A stretch of DNA of 64,000 bases from Draconibacterium sediminis (GCF_000949475.1 NZ_JRHC01000001.1:2232001-2296000); one strand, 5' to 3'; shown: positions 33,299 through 41,581, counted from the first letter of the stretch. Notes: generated by a model not told the origin, from the letters alone. Numbers and translations: made by a program.

Positions 33299-33979
33299 TT
33301 ATTTCTTTTTGTTCTCCTCCCAAAAACGTTTCTCGATCAGCTCGCTTCGTTTAATGGTTCTTCGTATCCATTCCATCTTTAGTTCGTCCTTCTCTGCATC
33401 ACTTAATTGCCAGTTCAGGTCTTTACTATCCCGCATTTTCATTGTAAGATGGTGCAATATAATTGCTGCAGAAACTGAAATATTAAAGCTTTCGGTGAAA
33501 CCATACATCGGAATTTTCAGAAATTCATCTGCTTCCTGCATAATGGTTTCTGTTATTCCCGGAAGTTCCGATCCGAATACCAGTGCTGTTTTCCCTTTCG
33601 TAATATCAAAATCCTGTAATTCGAGGTCGTTGTTGTGCGGAGTGGTGGCAACAATTCGATAGCCTTGCTTTTTTAAAGTTTGTATGGCATCAAGAGCGTT
33701 ATTTTCTTTGCTATTGTATTTATGTAGCGACAACCATTTTGAGGCTCCCATGGCAATTTCGCGGTTAACCTGAAATTCGTTGCGGTCTTCTATAATATGT
33801 ACATCCTGAATACCAAAACAATCGCAGGTGCGCAAAACTGCACTTGCATTTTGTTTCTGAAAAATGTCTTCCAAAACAACCGTAAGGTGCCTGGTGCGCT
33901 TATTTATTACTTTTTCAAAAAGTTCCTGTCGTTGTGGTGTAAGATAGCTTAAAAGGTATTCAAGAAGTTTATTGTCCAT
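33299..33979 (-). CDS. TrmH/SpoU-family RNA 2'-O-methyltransferase
   Basis: 226 residues. SPOUT knot motifs: NASAVLRTCDCFGIQDVHI (motif 1 with the catalytic arginine), ALVFGSELPGI (motif 2) and IPMYGFTESFNISVSAAIIL (motif 3). The N-terminal KVINKRTRHLTVVLEDI resembles tRNA Gm18 methyltransferase TrmH, and the C-terminal extension (WIRRTIKRSELIEKRFWEE) is also TrmH-like. The predicted reaction is S-adenosylmethionine-dependent 2'-O-methylation of G18 in tRNA. The target is inferred from overall length and ends rather than from any unique residue. The gene is convergent with the GT2 gene; the stops are directly adjacent, with no spacer. Confidence 0.88.
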   Translation of the reverse strand: MDNKLLEYLLSYLTPQRQELFEKVINKRTRHLTVVLEDIFQKQNASAVLRTCDCFGIQDVHIIEDRNEFQVNREIAMGASKWLSLHKYNSKENNALDAIQTLKKQGYRIVATTPHNNDLELQDFDITKGKTALVFGSELPGITETIMQEADEFLKIPMYGFTESFNISVSAAIILHHLTMKMRDSKDLNWQLSDAEKDELKMEWIRRTIKRSELIEKRFWEENKKK

Positions 33980-34003
33980 CTTTATTCAAGTTTGATGTCG
34001 TTA

Positions 34004-34034
34004 AAAGAAAAAGGGAAGCATTTGGCTTCCCTTT
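34004..34034 (-). terminator. Terminator of the HU gene
   Basis: AAAGGGAAGC (34010-34019) pairs with GCTTCCCTTT (34025-34034) with a 5-base loop. On the minus strand the stem is followed by a T-rich run (34002-34010). It lies 30 bases after the HU stop. Confidence 0.85.
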
Positions 34035-34064
34035 AATCAGTTTTTTTTACCTACTCGTATTTCG

Positions 34065-34337
34065 TTACGATACAGCGTCTGCTAATTCAGCACCAGCTTT
34101 AAATTTAACTACTTTTTTAGCTGGAATTGTAATTTCTTTTCCTGTTTGAGGATTTCTACCAGTTCTGGCACCACGTTCTGAAACAGAGAAAGAGCCAAAT
34201 CCAATAAGTGCAACACGGTCTCCAGCTTTAAGAGCGTCTGTAGTAGCACCTACAAATGCATCAAGAGCTTTTTTAGCATCAGCTTTAGAAAGGCCAGCTT
34301 TTTCGGCCATCGCATCAAGTAATTGAGCTTTGTTCAT
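34065..34337 (-). CDS. hup: HU-type histone-like DNA-binding protein
   Basis: 90 residues, the normal HU length. N-terminal dimer helices [20 protein letters not shown] and [15 protein letters not shown], then the beta-arm signature [20 protein letters not shown] with the DNA-intercalating proline region NPQTGKEI, and the C-terminal [14 protein letters not shown] compacts and bends DNA without strict sequence preference. The single-domain form and lack of extra tails point to a canonical HU rather than a Bacteroidota-specific extended variant. It is monocistronic, with a good terminator. The 284 bases upstream, to tRNA-Ser, hold no other gene. Confidence 0.96.
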   Translation of the reverse strand: MNKAQLLDAMAEKAGLSKADAKKALDAFVGATTDALKAGDRVALIGFGSFSVSERGARTGRNPQTGKEITIPAKKVVKFKAGAELADAVS

Positions 34338-34581
34338 AAGGCAAAATTTTAAATAATTAATTAAGTGATTGAAAATAAATAACTTAGTTCTATGTACTTT
34401 GTGTTGAATATTCAGAATCTATATACTTTTTCAAGGGTTAAAATTCGTCAAACATTCAGTAAAATCAAGCGTTTCAGAGAACTTTTTTAAGTTTTAGCTA
34501 AATTCATAAATATGTTTTAAAAAACCAAACCCTAGCACCCTTTTTTTTTAAGTAATTTCTGAAAATTTTGTCGAAAAGTGT

Positions 34582-34611
34582 TTTGTACTTTGAAAAATTA
34601 ATCTACTTTTG
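34582..34611 (+). promoter_or_regulatory. Promoter of tRNA-Ser
   Basis: TTTG (34582-34585), an 18-bp gap and TACTTTTG (34604-34611) match the -33/-7 pattern, followed by CACCGCAT as at tRNA-Met. The mature tRNA starts 10 bases after the -7 element. Confidence 0.65.
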
Positions 34612-34621
34612 CACCGCATCT

Positions 34622-34709
34622 GGAGAGATGGCAGAGTGGTCGAATGCGGCGGTCTTGAAAACCGTTGTACCGCGAGGTACCGGGGGTTCGAATCCCTCTC
34701 TCTCCGCCA
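34622..34709 (+). tRNA. tRNA-Ser (anticodon TGA)
   Basis: 85 nt plus an encoded CCA (34707-34709). Acceptor GGAGAGA pairs with TCTCTCC. The anticodon loop is CTTGAAA in a GCGGT/ACCGT-type stem. A long variable arm (TACCGCGAGGTA) identifies a class II tRNA, and the T arm is GGGGG TTCGAAT CCCTC. Confidence 0.97.
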
Positions 34710-34710
34710 A

Positions 34711-34742
34711 AATCCATCAGAGTTTTCTGATGGATTTTTTTT
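34711..34742 (+). terminator. Terminator of tRNA-Ser
   Basis: AATCCATCAGA (34711-34721) and TCTGATGGATT (34726-34736) form a perfect 11-bp stem with a 4-base loop, followed by at least six T. Confidence 0.95.
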
Positions 34743-35029
34743 GCTCCAAACTGTTGATAACTTTTTGCTCTGTTTGGGTTTTAACTGGCTCTTTTTTAGG
34801 AAAATATGACGTTTGCGGGGCTGATTTTGATGACATATTCGAAAATTATGTTCCAAAATCCGGGTTTTCGCTAGGTGAAGCAGGCAAAATCAATGAAATT
34901 TTAGTACTGTTTTATTCTTATGTGCTTTTAATATCAAGCGAAAAAATAAGAATGAATATCCCTTTCAAAACGATTTTATGTATTTCAAATAATTTCTTTG
35001 ACTGGCTTAGGTAATTTGAATTGAATTAC
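34743..35029. other. Spacer between two tRNA genes, nothing recognised
   Basis: About 290 bases of AT-rich sequence. A long plus-strand frame crosses this stretch and tRNA-Ser but cannot be a gene, because it reads through the tRNA and its terminator. Confidence 0.6.
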
Positions 35030-35037
35030 TATATTTG
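35030..35037 (+). promoter_or_regulatory. -7 element of tRNA-Trp
   Basis: TATATTTG matches TAnnTTTG, followed by CACACGCA, close to the CACCGCA block of the other two tRNA promoters. It lies 17 bases before the tRNA. Confidence 0.55.
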
Positions 35038-35054
35038 CACACGCAAAATGAAAC

Positions 35055-35127
35055 ACGGGTGTAGCTCAGTTGGTAGAGCACTGGTCTCCAAAACCAGGTG
35101 TCGGGAGTTCGAGTCTCTCCTCCCGTG
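35055..35127 (+). tRNA. tRNA-Trp (anticodon CCA)
   Basis: 73 nt ending in discriminator G. D stem GCTC/GAGC, anticodon stem CTGGT/ACCAG around loop CTCCAAA, and T arm GGGAG TTCGAGT CTCTC. The acceptor ACGGGTG pairs with CTCCCGT with a T-T mismatch at the sixth pair. CCA is not encoded. Confidence 0.95.
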
Positions 35128-35137
35128 CAAAAGCACA

Positions 35138-35166
35138 AAGGTCTTACTTTAGTAAGGCCTTTTTTG
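35138..35166 (+). terminator. Terminator of tRNA-Trp
   Basis: AAGGTCTTAC (35138-35147) pairs with GTAAGGCCTT (35152-35161), with one G-T pair and a 4-base loop, then TTTTT. Confidence 0.9.
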
Positions 35167-35239
35167 TTGAATTAAATTCCTAAGAAAAATATTTAAATCT
35201 TCTGCTTTTAAGTATTATTTTCACCACAAAATCAAACCA

Positions 35240-35962
35240 ATGCAAATCGACGTTTTTATTCCTTGTTTTATCGATCAGTTTTATCCTGAAACTGCAGAAA
35301 GTTTTGTAAACCTATTGGAAAAGGTAGGGTGCGATGTGAAATACAACCCTAAACAAACTTGCTGTGGTCAGCCGGCTTTTAACAGTGGGTACTGGAACGA
35401 AGCAAGAACAGTCGCTACAAAATTCCTCGATGATTTTGAACTAGCAAACGTTGTGGTAGCACCTTCAGCCTCATGTACAGGCTTTATTCGAAACTATTAC
35501 CATAAATTGTTTGAAGATGACGAGGAGTTGCTCAGAAAGACAAATAAGACCCGGAAAAAGGTGTTCGAGTTTACCGATTTTTTGGTGAATCACTTAAAAG
35601 TAACTGAACTTGGAGCTACTTTCAACCATAAAGTTACATTCCACGATTCGTGTGCCGGTTTACGAGAATATGGTATTAAAGAAGAACCACGCAAACTATT
35701 AAGTATGGTAAAAGGTCTTGAACTCATCGAAATGGAAGCTTTAGAGACATGTTGTGGTTTTGGGGGGACATTTGCCGCTAAATTCCATAACATTTCAACG
35801 GCAATGACCGAGCAAAAGGTTGAACATGCACTTAAAACAGGTGCGGAGTATATTGTATCAACCGAAGCTTCGTGCCTGATGAATATGGATGCCTATATTA
35901 AAAAACAGAAACTACCAATTAAAACTATTCATTTGGTGGATGTACTTGCATCTCGCGGCTAG
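35240..35962 (+). CDS. lutA: LutA-type (Fe-S)-binding protein with two CCG domains
   Basis: 240 residues, the normal length of LutA/YkgE proteins. Two cysteine-rich CCG modules are seen: IPCFIDQFYPE with KQTCCGQPAFNSG in the first half, and FHDSCAGLREYGI with ETCCGFGGTFAAKF in the second. Such modules bind a non-cubane iron-sulfur cluster, as in heterodisulfide reductase HdrB. LutA works with LutB and LutC in oxidation of L-lactate to pyruvate. Here lutB and lutC are not adjacent: the gene is flanked by tRNA-Trp and a convergent ABC exporter. It could therefore act with distant partners or in another redox complex. Family call is firm, pathway role is inferred. Confidence 0.88.
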   Translation: MQIDVFIPCFIDQFYPETAESFVNLLEKVGCDVKYNPKQTCCGQPAFNSGYWNEARTVATKFLDDFELANVVVAPSASCTGFIRNYYHKLFEDDEELLRKTNKTRKKVFEFTDFLVNHLKVTELGATFNHKVTFHDSCAGLREYGIKEEPRKLLSMVKGLELIEMEALETCCGFGGTFAAKFHNISTAMTEQKVEHALKTGAEYIVSTEASCLMNMDAYIKKQKLPIKTIHLVDVLASRG

Positions 35963-36015
35963 AAACTTGATGCTGGATCCTTGATACTTGATTCTCGCAA
36001 CTCGTGACTCACAGC
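35963..36015. repeat. Word-like degenerate repeat between convergent genes
   Basis: The spacer is built from variants of short words such as ACTTGATGCTGGAT, CCTTGATACTTGATTCT and CAACTCGTGACTC. It resembles the spacer at 56565-56665. No coding potential. Confidence 0.5.
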
Positions 36016-36020
36016 TAAAA

Positions 36021-37844
36021 TCAAAACATCTGCATGCTATGTAATTTTTTGTAGCGCCCGCCAAGCTCCATTAATTCCTCGTGTGTTCCTTGCTCTACAA
36101 TTTTACCTTCGTGTAATACGCAGATCAGATTCGCGTGTTTAATTGTAGATAAACGGTGTGCAATAACCAAAGAAGTGCGGTTTTTCATCAGATTTTCCAA
36201 TGCTTCCTGTACCAGTTTTTCCGATTCGGTATCCAAGGCCGAAGTGGCTTCATCCAATATCAAAATTGGTGGATTCCGTAAAATGGCACGTGCAATAGAA
36301 AGACGTTGCTTTTGTCCGCCCGAAAGTTTATCGCCACGATCGCCAATTATGGTGTCGTAGCCATTTTTTGTTCCCAGGATAAAATCGTGCGCATTGGCAA
36401 TTTTTGCTGCCTGGATCACTGCTTCGTCACTAACGTCGTCAATACCAAATGCAATGTTATTTCGTATGGTGTCGTTAAATAGAATAGGTTCCTGGTTAAC
36501 GTTTCCAATCAGGTTACGTAGCGATTTTAGTTTCAGGTCGCGAATATCGGTTCCGTCCACTTCAATGTTTCCCGAAGTAATGTCCCAGAAACGTGGCAAC
36601 AAATCAACCATCGTGGTTTTTCCACTACCCGACGATCCTACCAGCGCAACGGTTGTTCCTTTCGGTATATTCAGGCTTACGTTCGAAAGTACCTCTGCTT
36701 TGTCGTAAGCGAAAGTTACATTCTTGTAAACAATATCTTTTTCGAACGATTCGATGTCTTTGGCATCTTTCTTATCAACGATAGTAACTTTTGCTGCAAG
36801 AACATGATCGATTCGTTGCATTGAAGCCAGTCCTTTTTCAATGCTGTAAAGTGCTGTTGAGAAGGCTTTTGCAGGGTTGATGATTCCATAGAAAAACACC
36901 ATATAGCCAATAAATTCTGCAGCAGTGAGCGACGAGTTGTTTCCTCCAAGAATGATTCGACCGCCATACCACAAAACAACAACAATCACAATGGTGCCAA
37001 GAAACTCACTGGCAGGGTGTGCCAGGTGACGGCGCCACATCAGGCGGTTCATGATCAGCCGGTAGTTCTGGTTCTCGTTTTGAAAACGTCCGATGGCTTT
37101 TTCTTCGGCATTAAACGATTTGATAATCCGCAATCCCGAAAGATCTTCTTCAATAATCGACAGAATTTCGCCTAGTTTATTTTGCCCTTTGGTCGACACA
37201 CGTTTCAGGCTGCGGCCAATTCGCCCGATAATTAACCCGGTTATTGGCAACATAACAAACACAAACAGAGTCAACGACCAGCTCATGTAAATCATTACAC
37301 ATAGATAAACGATTATCAGAATCGGGTTTTTAATCATCATTCCCAGCGAGTTGGCAACCGAGTTCTCCACTTCCTGCACATCACTTGTTATGCGTGCCAT
37401 AATATCGCCTTTTCTTTCTTCTGAAAAATAACCAAGCGGCAAACCAATTATTTTCTTGTAAATCAGCGATCGGATATCGTAAACAACACCGTTACGCAAG
37501 GCAATAAGTACAAAATCGGCCAGGTATGTAAAGCCAACTTTAAAAAGTGTGGCAATTACCAAAATTAAACCAATAAGCAGCAACGAATCCTGTTCACCGT
37601 GTTTGGCAATAAACGAACTGATGTAATAATTTATATTATTGGTAATTGAATCGGCAGTAAGGGCCCATTCCACTTTTTCGGTTACCAGTTCTTTTGTTTT
37701 AAACAAAATATCGAGTGCCGGGATAAGCATGGCAAACGAAAAAGTTCCGAAAAGTGCACCTAAAATGTTGTAAATAATGTTCATGACGACTTTACCCCGG
37801 TAGGGCGGTACAAATCGTTTCATGAGTTTTAAGAAGTCTTTCAT
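36021..37844 (-). CDS. ABC exporter, fused permease and ATPase (MsbA-like)
   Basis: 607 residues. The N-terminal half is a type-1 exporter membrane domain of six helices (VMNIIYNILGALFGTFSFAMLIPALDIL, LLLIGLILVIATLFKVGFTYL). The C-terminal half is the ATPase: Walker A VALVGSSGSGKTT, Q-loop VNQEPILFN, signature LSGGQKQR, Walker B ILILDEATSALD and switch His in IAHRLSTIKHA. The intracellular coupling block YFSEERKGDIMARITSDVQEVE matches MsbA-type transporters. The likely role is flipping lipid A-core or another lipid across the inner membrane, but drug export is possible. It is a homodimeric half-transporter on the minus strand, 70 bases downstream of purB. Confidence 0.9.
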   Translation of the reverse strand: MKDFLKLMKRFVPPYRGKVVMNIIYNILGALFGTFSFAMLIPALDILFKTKELVTEKVEWALTADSITNNINYYISSFIAKHGEQDSLLLIGLILVIATLFKVGFTYLADFVLIALRNGVVYDIRSLIYKKIIGLPLGYFSEERKGDIMARITSDVQEVENSVANSLGMMIKNPILIIVYLCVMIYMSWSLTLFVFVMLPITGLIIGRIGRSLKRVSTKGQNKLGEILSIIEEDLSGLRIIKSFNAEEKAIGRFQNENQNYRLIMNRLMWRRHLAHPASEFLGTIVIVVVLWYGGRIILGGNNSSLTAAEFIGYMVFFYGIINPAKAFSTALYSIEKGLASMQRIDHVLAAKVTIVDKKDAKDIESFEKDIVYKNVTFAYDKAEVLSNVSLNIPKGTTVALVGSSGSGKTTMVDLLPRFWDITSGNIEVDGTDIRDLKLKSLRNLIGNVNQEPILFNDTIRNNIAFGIDDVSDEAVIQAAKIANAHDFILGTKNGYDTIIGDRGDKLSGGQKQRLSIARAILRNPPILILDEATSALDTESEKLVQEALENLMKNRTSLVIAHRLSTIKHANLICVLHEGKIVEQGTHEELMELGGRYKKLHSMQMF

Positions 37845-37914
37845 ATGGTGAAGACAGAAGATGAAAACCGGAATACCGAAGCTGGCATTCCGGATTAAAA
37901 ATCTTCCTTATTTT

Positions 37915-39261
37915 TTAAAAAATTCCTGTGTAGTTCTGTGGTGTAATCGCTTTTAACTCTTCTTTTACAGCATCACTAACGTCCAAGCCATCAACAAAAT
38001 TATGGATAGCCTCTTTGTTAATCACCTCGTTTTTACGGGTCAGATCTTTTAACGCCTCGTAAGGATTTGGGAAAAACTCGCGACGCAAAATGGTTTGAAT
38101 TGCTTCGGCAACCACTGCCCAGTTATTTTCAAGGTCTTTTTCGATGGCCGCAGTGTTGAGCAACAATTTGTTCAAGCCTTTCAAAGTTGATTTGATGGCA
38201 ATTAGCGTATGACCAAACGGAACACCGATAAAGCGGGTAACGGTTGAGTCGGTCAGGTCGCGCTGTAAACGCGAAACCGGAAGTTTCTGCGACAGCTGCT
38301 CAAAACCTGCATTTGCAATACCAATGTTTCCTTCCGAGTTTTCAAAATCGATCGGGTTAACTTTATGTGGCATCGTTGATGAACCCACTTCGCCTTTTTT
38401 AATTTTCTGCTTGAAGTAATTCATGGAGATGTAACTCCAGATATCGCGGTCAAGATCAAGAATGATATTATTGATACGTTTCAATCCATCAAAAATGGCG
38501 CTGTGGTTATCGTAGTGCGAAATCTGTGTAGTGAATTGCGAACGGTTCAATCCCAGTTTGTCTTTCAGGAACTTGTTGGCAAAATCTTCCCAGTTAATAT
38601 CAGGATAAGCTACTAAGTGTGCATTAAAGTTACCGGTAGCTCCACCAAATTTTGCATCGATAGCAATTGATTTAAGCTGAACCAACTGCACCATAATACG
38701 CTCTAAAAATACTTTGATCTCTTTTCCAACTTTTGTTGGAGAGGCCGGTTGACCGTGTGTTTTTGCGAGCATCGGAATGTCTTTCCACTCCGTAGCCAGT
38801 GTCAGCAGTTTTTCGATCAACTCCTGCAACAGCGGGTAATATTCCTCTTCCAATGCATCTTGTATCGATTTTGGGATGGCGGTATTATTGGCGTCCTGCG
38901 AGGTAAGTGCAAAGTGAATAAACTCTTTGTATTTACCAAGTTCCAGCTTGTCAAATTCTTCTTTTATAAAATACTCAACAGCTTTTACATCGTGGTTGGT
39001 TACGCTTTCAATATCTTTTATGCGCTGTGCATCTTCAAGCGAAAAGTTTTTGTGAAGCTCACGAAGTTTGTCCAGTTTATCTGCAGGAATATCAGCAAGT
39101 TGTGGCAACGGAATTTCGCAAAGGGCGATAAAATATTCTATTTCGGTAAGTAATCGGTACTTAATCAGCGCGAATTCGCTGAAGTATTTTCCCAACCCTT
39201 CTACTTTGTTACTATACCTGCCGTCAACCGGCGAAATTGCTGTTAATGTATTAAGTTCCAT
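37915..39261 (-). CDS. purB: Adenylosuccinate lyase
   Basis: 448 residues of the fumarase/aspartase superfamily. The signature GSSTMPHKVNPIDFENSEG gives the mobile serine loop; LTSQDANNTAIP and KTHGQPASPTKVGKE are the other two active-site blocks, with the general acid histidine in the latter. The start ELNTLTAISPVDGRYSNKV and the overall length match the E. coli-type PurB (longer than the Bacillus type). It performs two steps of purine synthesis: SAICAR to AICAR and adenylosuccinate to AMP, each releasing fumarate. It has its own promoter and is probably followed by readthrough or a separate transcript for the ABC exporter. Confidence 0.96.
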   Translation of the reverse strand: MELNTLTAISPVDGRYSNKVEGLGKYFSEFALIKYRLLTEIEYFIALCEIPLPQLADIPADKLDKLRELHKNFSLEDAQRIKDIESVTNHDVKAVEYFIKEEFDKLELGKYKEFIHFALTSQDANNTAIPKSIQDALEEEYYPLLQELIEKLLTLATEWKDIPMLAKTHGQPASPTKVGKEIKVFLERIMVQLVQLKSIAIDAKFGGATGNFNAHLVAYPDINWEDFANKFLKDKLGLNRSQFTTQISHYDNHSAIFDGLKRINNIILDLDRDIWSYISMNYFKQKIKKGEVGSSTMPHKVNPIDFENSEGNIGIANAGFEQLSQKLPVSRLQRDLTDSTVTRFIGVPFGHTLIAIKSTLKGLNKLLLNTAAIEKDLENNWAVVAEAIQTILRREFFPNPYEALKDLTRKNEVINKEAIHNFVDGLDVSDAVKEELKAITPQNYTGIF

Positions 39262-39284
39262 TATTATTACTTAGAATTAAGCTG

Positions 39285-39292
39285 CAAATTTA
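39285..39292 (-). promoter_or_regulatory. -7 element of purB
   Basis: On the minus strand this reads TAAATTTG, matching TAnnTTTG, 23 bases before the start codon at 39261. Confidence 0.5.
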
Positions 39293-39441
39293 TAAAATTA
39301 CACGGACTAGCTATTTGGCAGCCGAATGAATTTAATATTCTTTAACCGGAGCGCAGTTTCACTAAAGGCTCACAATGAAAAACAATTGGTATTAATTGTA
39401 ATTTGTTTTTTGTATTTTGGAACTTGAAAAAAATCAATGCC

Positions 39442-40842
39442 ATGAAGCTCAAAAATTTCTGGATTTTGTTATTTGTACTCGCCACTTTAGCTGCTTTTGC
39501 GCAGGAGGCCAATAAGAAAAAGGTGTTTCTTCTGAATATCAAATCCGAAATTACCCCTGGAACGCGACGCCAGGTGAGCCAGGCTTTTGCAGAAGCCGAT
39601 TCGGTAAAAGCCGACGTGTTTCTAATTCATATGAATACTTATGGCGGCACTGTTGTTGATGCCGACTCAATCCGCACGCGAATTCTGCAAAGTAAAATCC
39701 CGGTTTACGTATTTGTCGACAATAATGCGGCATCGGCAGGGGCGCTGATCTCCATTGCCTGCGACGGTATTTATATGCGTCCCGGAGGAAGTATTGGCGC
39801 GGCAACCGTGGTCAATCAAACCGGGGCAGCAATGCCTGATAAATACCAGAGTTACATGCGATCGACCATGCGGGCAACGGCTGAAGCACACGGAAAAGAT
39901 ACTACAATAACAGCCAGCGGTGATACGATTATAGATTGGTTCCGCGACCCGAGAATTGCCGAGGCCATGGTTGATGAACGGATATTTGTTGAAGGTGTTT
40001 CCGACACGGGACAAGTGCTTACATTTACCCCATCGGAAGCCATAAAAAACGGTTTTTGCGAAGGAACAGCCGAAAACGTTGATGAAGTGCTTCAGCAAAT
40101 AGGAATTGATAATTATGAGTTGTTTGAATACGAGCCATCTTTTATTGAAAAGATCATCGGTTTTCTGGTGCATCCAATGGTATCCGGCTTATTGATTATG
40201 GCAATTGTTGGAGGTATTTATTTTGAAATGCAGTCGCCGGGAATCGGTTTTCCACTGGGGATAGCCATTTTGGCTGCCTTGCTTTATTTTATGCCGCTTT
40301 ACCTTGAAGGATTGGCCGAACATTGGGAAATTGCGCTGTTTATTGTCGGGCTGATACTTATTGCGGTGGAAATATTTGTTATCCCGGGCTTTGGAGTTGC
40401 CGGAGCACTTGGAATATTGTTTGTTTTTGTTGGCCTGGTTCTAAGCCTGATCGATAATGTAAACTTCGATTTTGAAGGTGTTGAGATGGAAGGTGTTGGG
40501 AAGGCAATTGCCACGGTAGTAATCGGCGTGTTTAGTGGTTTTGTACTGGCGCTTTACCTCGGAAAACGGATGTTTACCGCTGAGCATGGCATGTTTAAAA
40601 ACTTTGCTTTAAACACGGTTCAGCATGTTAACGAAGGTTTTGTTAGTGTTGAAACCAGACTTTTTGATTTAAAAGGCAAGAAGGGTATTGCGCAGACCGT
40701 TTTGCGCCCCGGAGGAAAAATAAACATTGAAGGTGAAGTTTACGATGCTGTTGCTATTACCGGTTTTATTGATAAAGATGAAAAAATAGTGGTTGCCAGA
40801 GTTGAAGCAACTCAGCTTTATGTGGAGCTGGATGAAGAATAA
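39442..40842 (+). CDS. NfeD-family membrane serine protease (long form)
   Basis: 466 residues from the ATG at 39442, which starts a signal peptide (LLFVLATLAAFAQ); an upstream TTG frame start is not needed. The ClpP-like protease domain has MNTYGGTVVDAD, the nucleophile block NNAASAGALISIACDG with Ser98, and a lysine in the segment after MRPGGSIGAATVV as the likely general base. Four or five transmembrane helices follow (MVSGLLIMAIVGGIYFEM, IALFIVGLILIAVEIFVIPGFG). The C-terminal OB-fold NfeD domain ends the protein (GKKGIAQTVLRPGGKINIEGEVY). Long NfeD proteins cleave membrane-associated partners such as stomatins. No stomatin/SPFH gene is adjacent here. Confidence 0.92.
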   Translation: MKLKNFWILLFVLATLAAFAQEANKKKVFLLNIKSEITPGTRRQVSQAFAEADSVKADVFLIHMNTYGGTVVDADSIRTRILQSKIPVYVFVDNNAASAGALISIACDGIYMRPGGSIGAATVVNQTGAAMPDKYQSYMRSTMRATAEAHGKDTTITASGDTIIDWFRDPRIAEAMVDERIFVEGVSDTGQVLTFTPSEAIKNGFCEGTAENVDEVLQQIGIDNYELFEYEPSFIEKIIGFLVHPMVSGLLIMAIVGGIYFEMQSPGIGFPLGIAILAALLYFMPLYLEGLAEHWEIALFIVGLILIAVEIFVIPGFGVAGALGILFVFVGLVLSLIDNVNFDFEGVEMEGVGKAIATVVIGVFSGFVLALYLGKRMFTAEHGMFKNFALNTVQHVNEGFVSVETRLFDLKGKKGIAQTVLRPGGKINIEGEVYDAVAITGFIDKDEKIVVARVEATQLYVELDEE

Positions 40843-40849
40843 AAAACAA

Positions 40850-40990
40850 GGCAAAAGTTGAAAGGAAAAAGGCAAAAGTTACGAGCTGCAAGTAATTGGC
40901 AGTTGGCAAAATAGCAGTAGGCAGTTGGCAATCGTCAATTCAACAATTTATCAATTTTTCTTCAATCTTAAAATCAATCTAATTCAATCT
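40850..40990. repeat. Word-array spacer with solo TCAATCT array
   Basis: GGCAAAAGTT occurs at 40850-40859 and 40871-40880 (21 bp apart), GGCAGTTGGCAA at 40898-40909 and 40920-40931 (22 bp apart). Then TCAATTT at 40951 and TCAATCT at 40962, 40974 and 40984 follow, spaced 11, 12 and 10 bp. The last TCAATCT includes the stop codon of the GNAT gene on the minus strand. The same word and spacings form the arms around the four-helix-bundle gene at 48627-49171. Confidence 0.7.
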
Positions 40991-41505
40991 TTCAGGCGAT
41001 AAAACATAATCTCTTCAGTGTCGTTGGGTAAAGTCACGTGTTTTGTAAAACGCATTCCAAGTCTTTCCAATAGTCGTTGCGAACGCAGATTATATTTCGC
41101 AGTAATTGCAGTAATATTCTTAATTTTAAAGTCTTCGAGCCCTGCTTCTTTTAGCCTTTCGGCAGCTTCAAAAGCATAACCACGTCCTTCAAATTCCGGT
41201 AGAAAGGCAAAACCAATATCGATTCCTTCCAGTCCTTCACGGTCAAAAGGACCGCAAGTTCCCATCTTGGCGTTGTCAGCTTTTCTGACGACTACATAGT
41301 TCCCATAGCCTTCCTTTTTCAGCTGAGGGTACATCTTCTCGCGTATGTAAGTACGTGCTTCATCTTCAGAATAAACACCACGATCGCCAATGTACTGAAG
41401 CCATTTTTCAGAATTTAATAGCTGGTAAATAAACCGTGCATCATTTTCTTCGCAAGGACGAAGAATTAAACGTGGAGTTTCAAAAGGTATTATAGGATAC
41501 ACCAT
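40984..41505 (-). CDS. GNAT acetyltransferase, RimJ/RimL type
   Basis: 173 residues from the ATG at 41505. The frame is open further upstream to 41646, but that would overlap the next gene and add a sequence unlike any GNAT; the family opening is PFETPRLILRPCEENDA. Acetyl-CoA fold features: WLQYIGDRGVYSEDEA, IDIGFAFLPEFEGRGYAFEAA with the pyrophosphate-binding Q/RxxGxG/A-like loop EGRGYA, and NITAITAKYNLRSQRLLERLGM. These enzymes acetylate N-termini of ribosomal proteins or small amines; the acceptor is unknown. The stop codon coincides with a TCAATCT word of the adjacent repeat array. Confidence 0.9.
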   Translation of the reverse strand: MVYPIIPFETPRLILRPCEENDARFIYQLLNSEKWLQYIGDRGVYSEDEARTYIREKMYPQLKKEGYGNYVVVRKADNAKMGTCGPFDREGLEGIDIGFAFLPEFEGRGYAFEAAERLKEAGLEDFKIKNITAITAKYNLRSQRLLERLGMRFTKHVTLPNDTEEIMFYRLKD

Positions 41506-41581
41506 CAATAATAACCGACATAAATTTTGTTTTTGTAAAGAAACAAAATTATGCCGGAAGTAGGAGTGGAGAGTTAGCTTG

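Noticed and set aside
34568..35014. 148-codon plus-strand frame across tRNA-Ser
   Set aside because: It reads through a complete tRNA, its terminator and its promoter region; no protein family is recognisable.
39667..40173. 168-codon minus-strand frame inside the NfeD gene
   Set aside because: Antisense shadow without start context or family resemblance.
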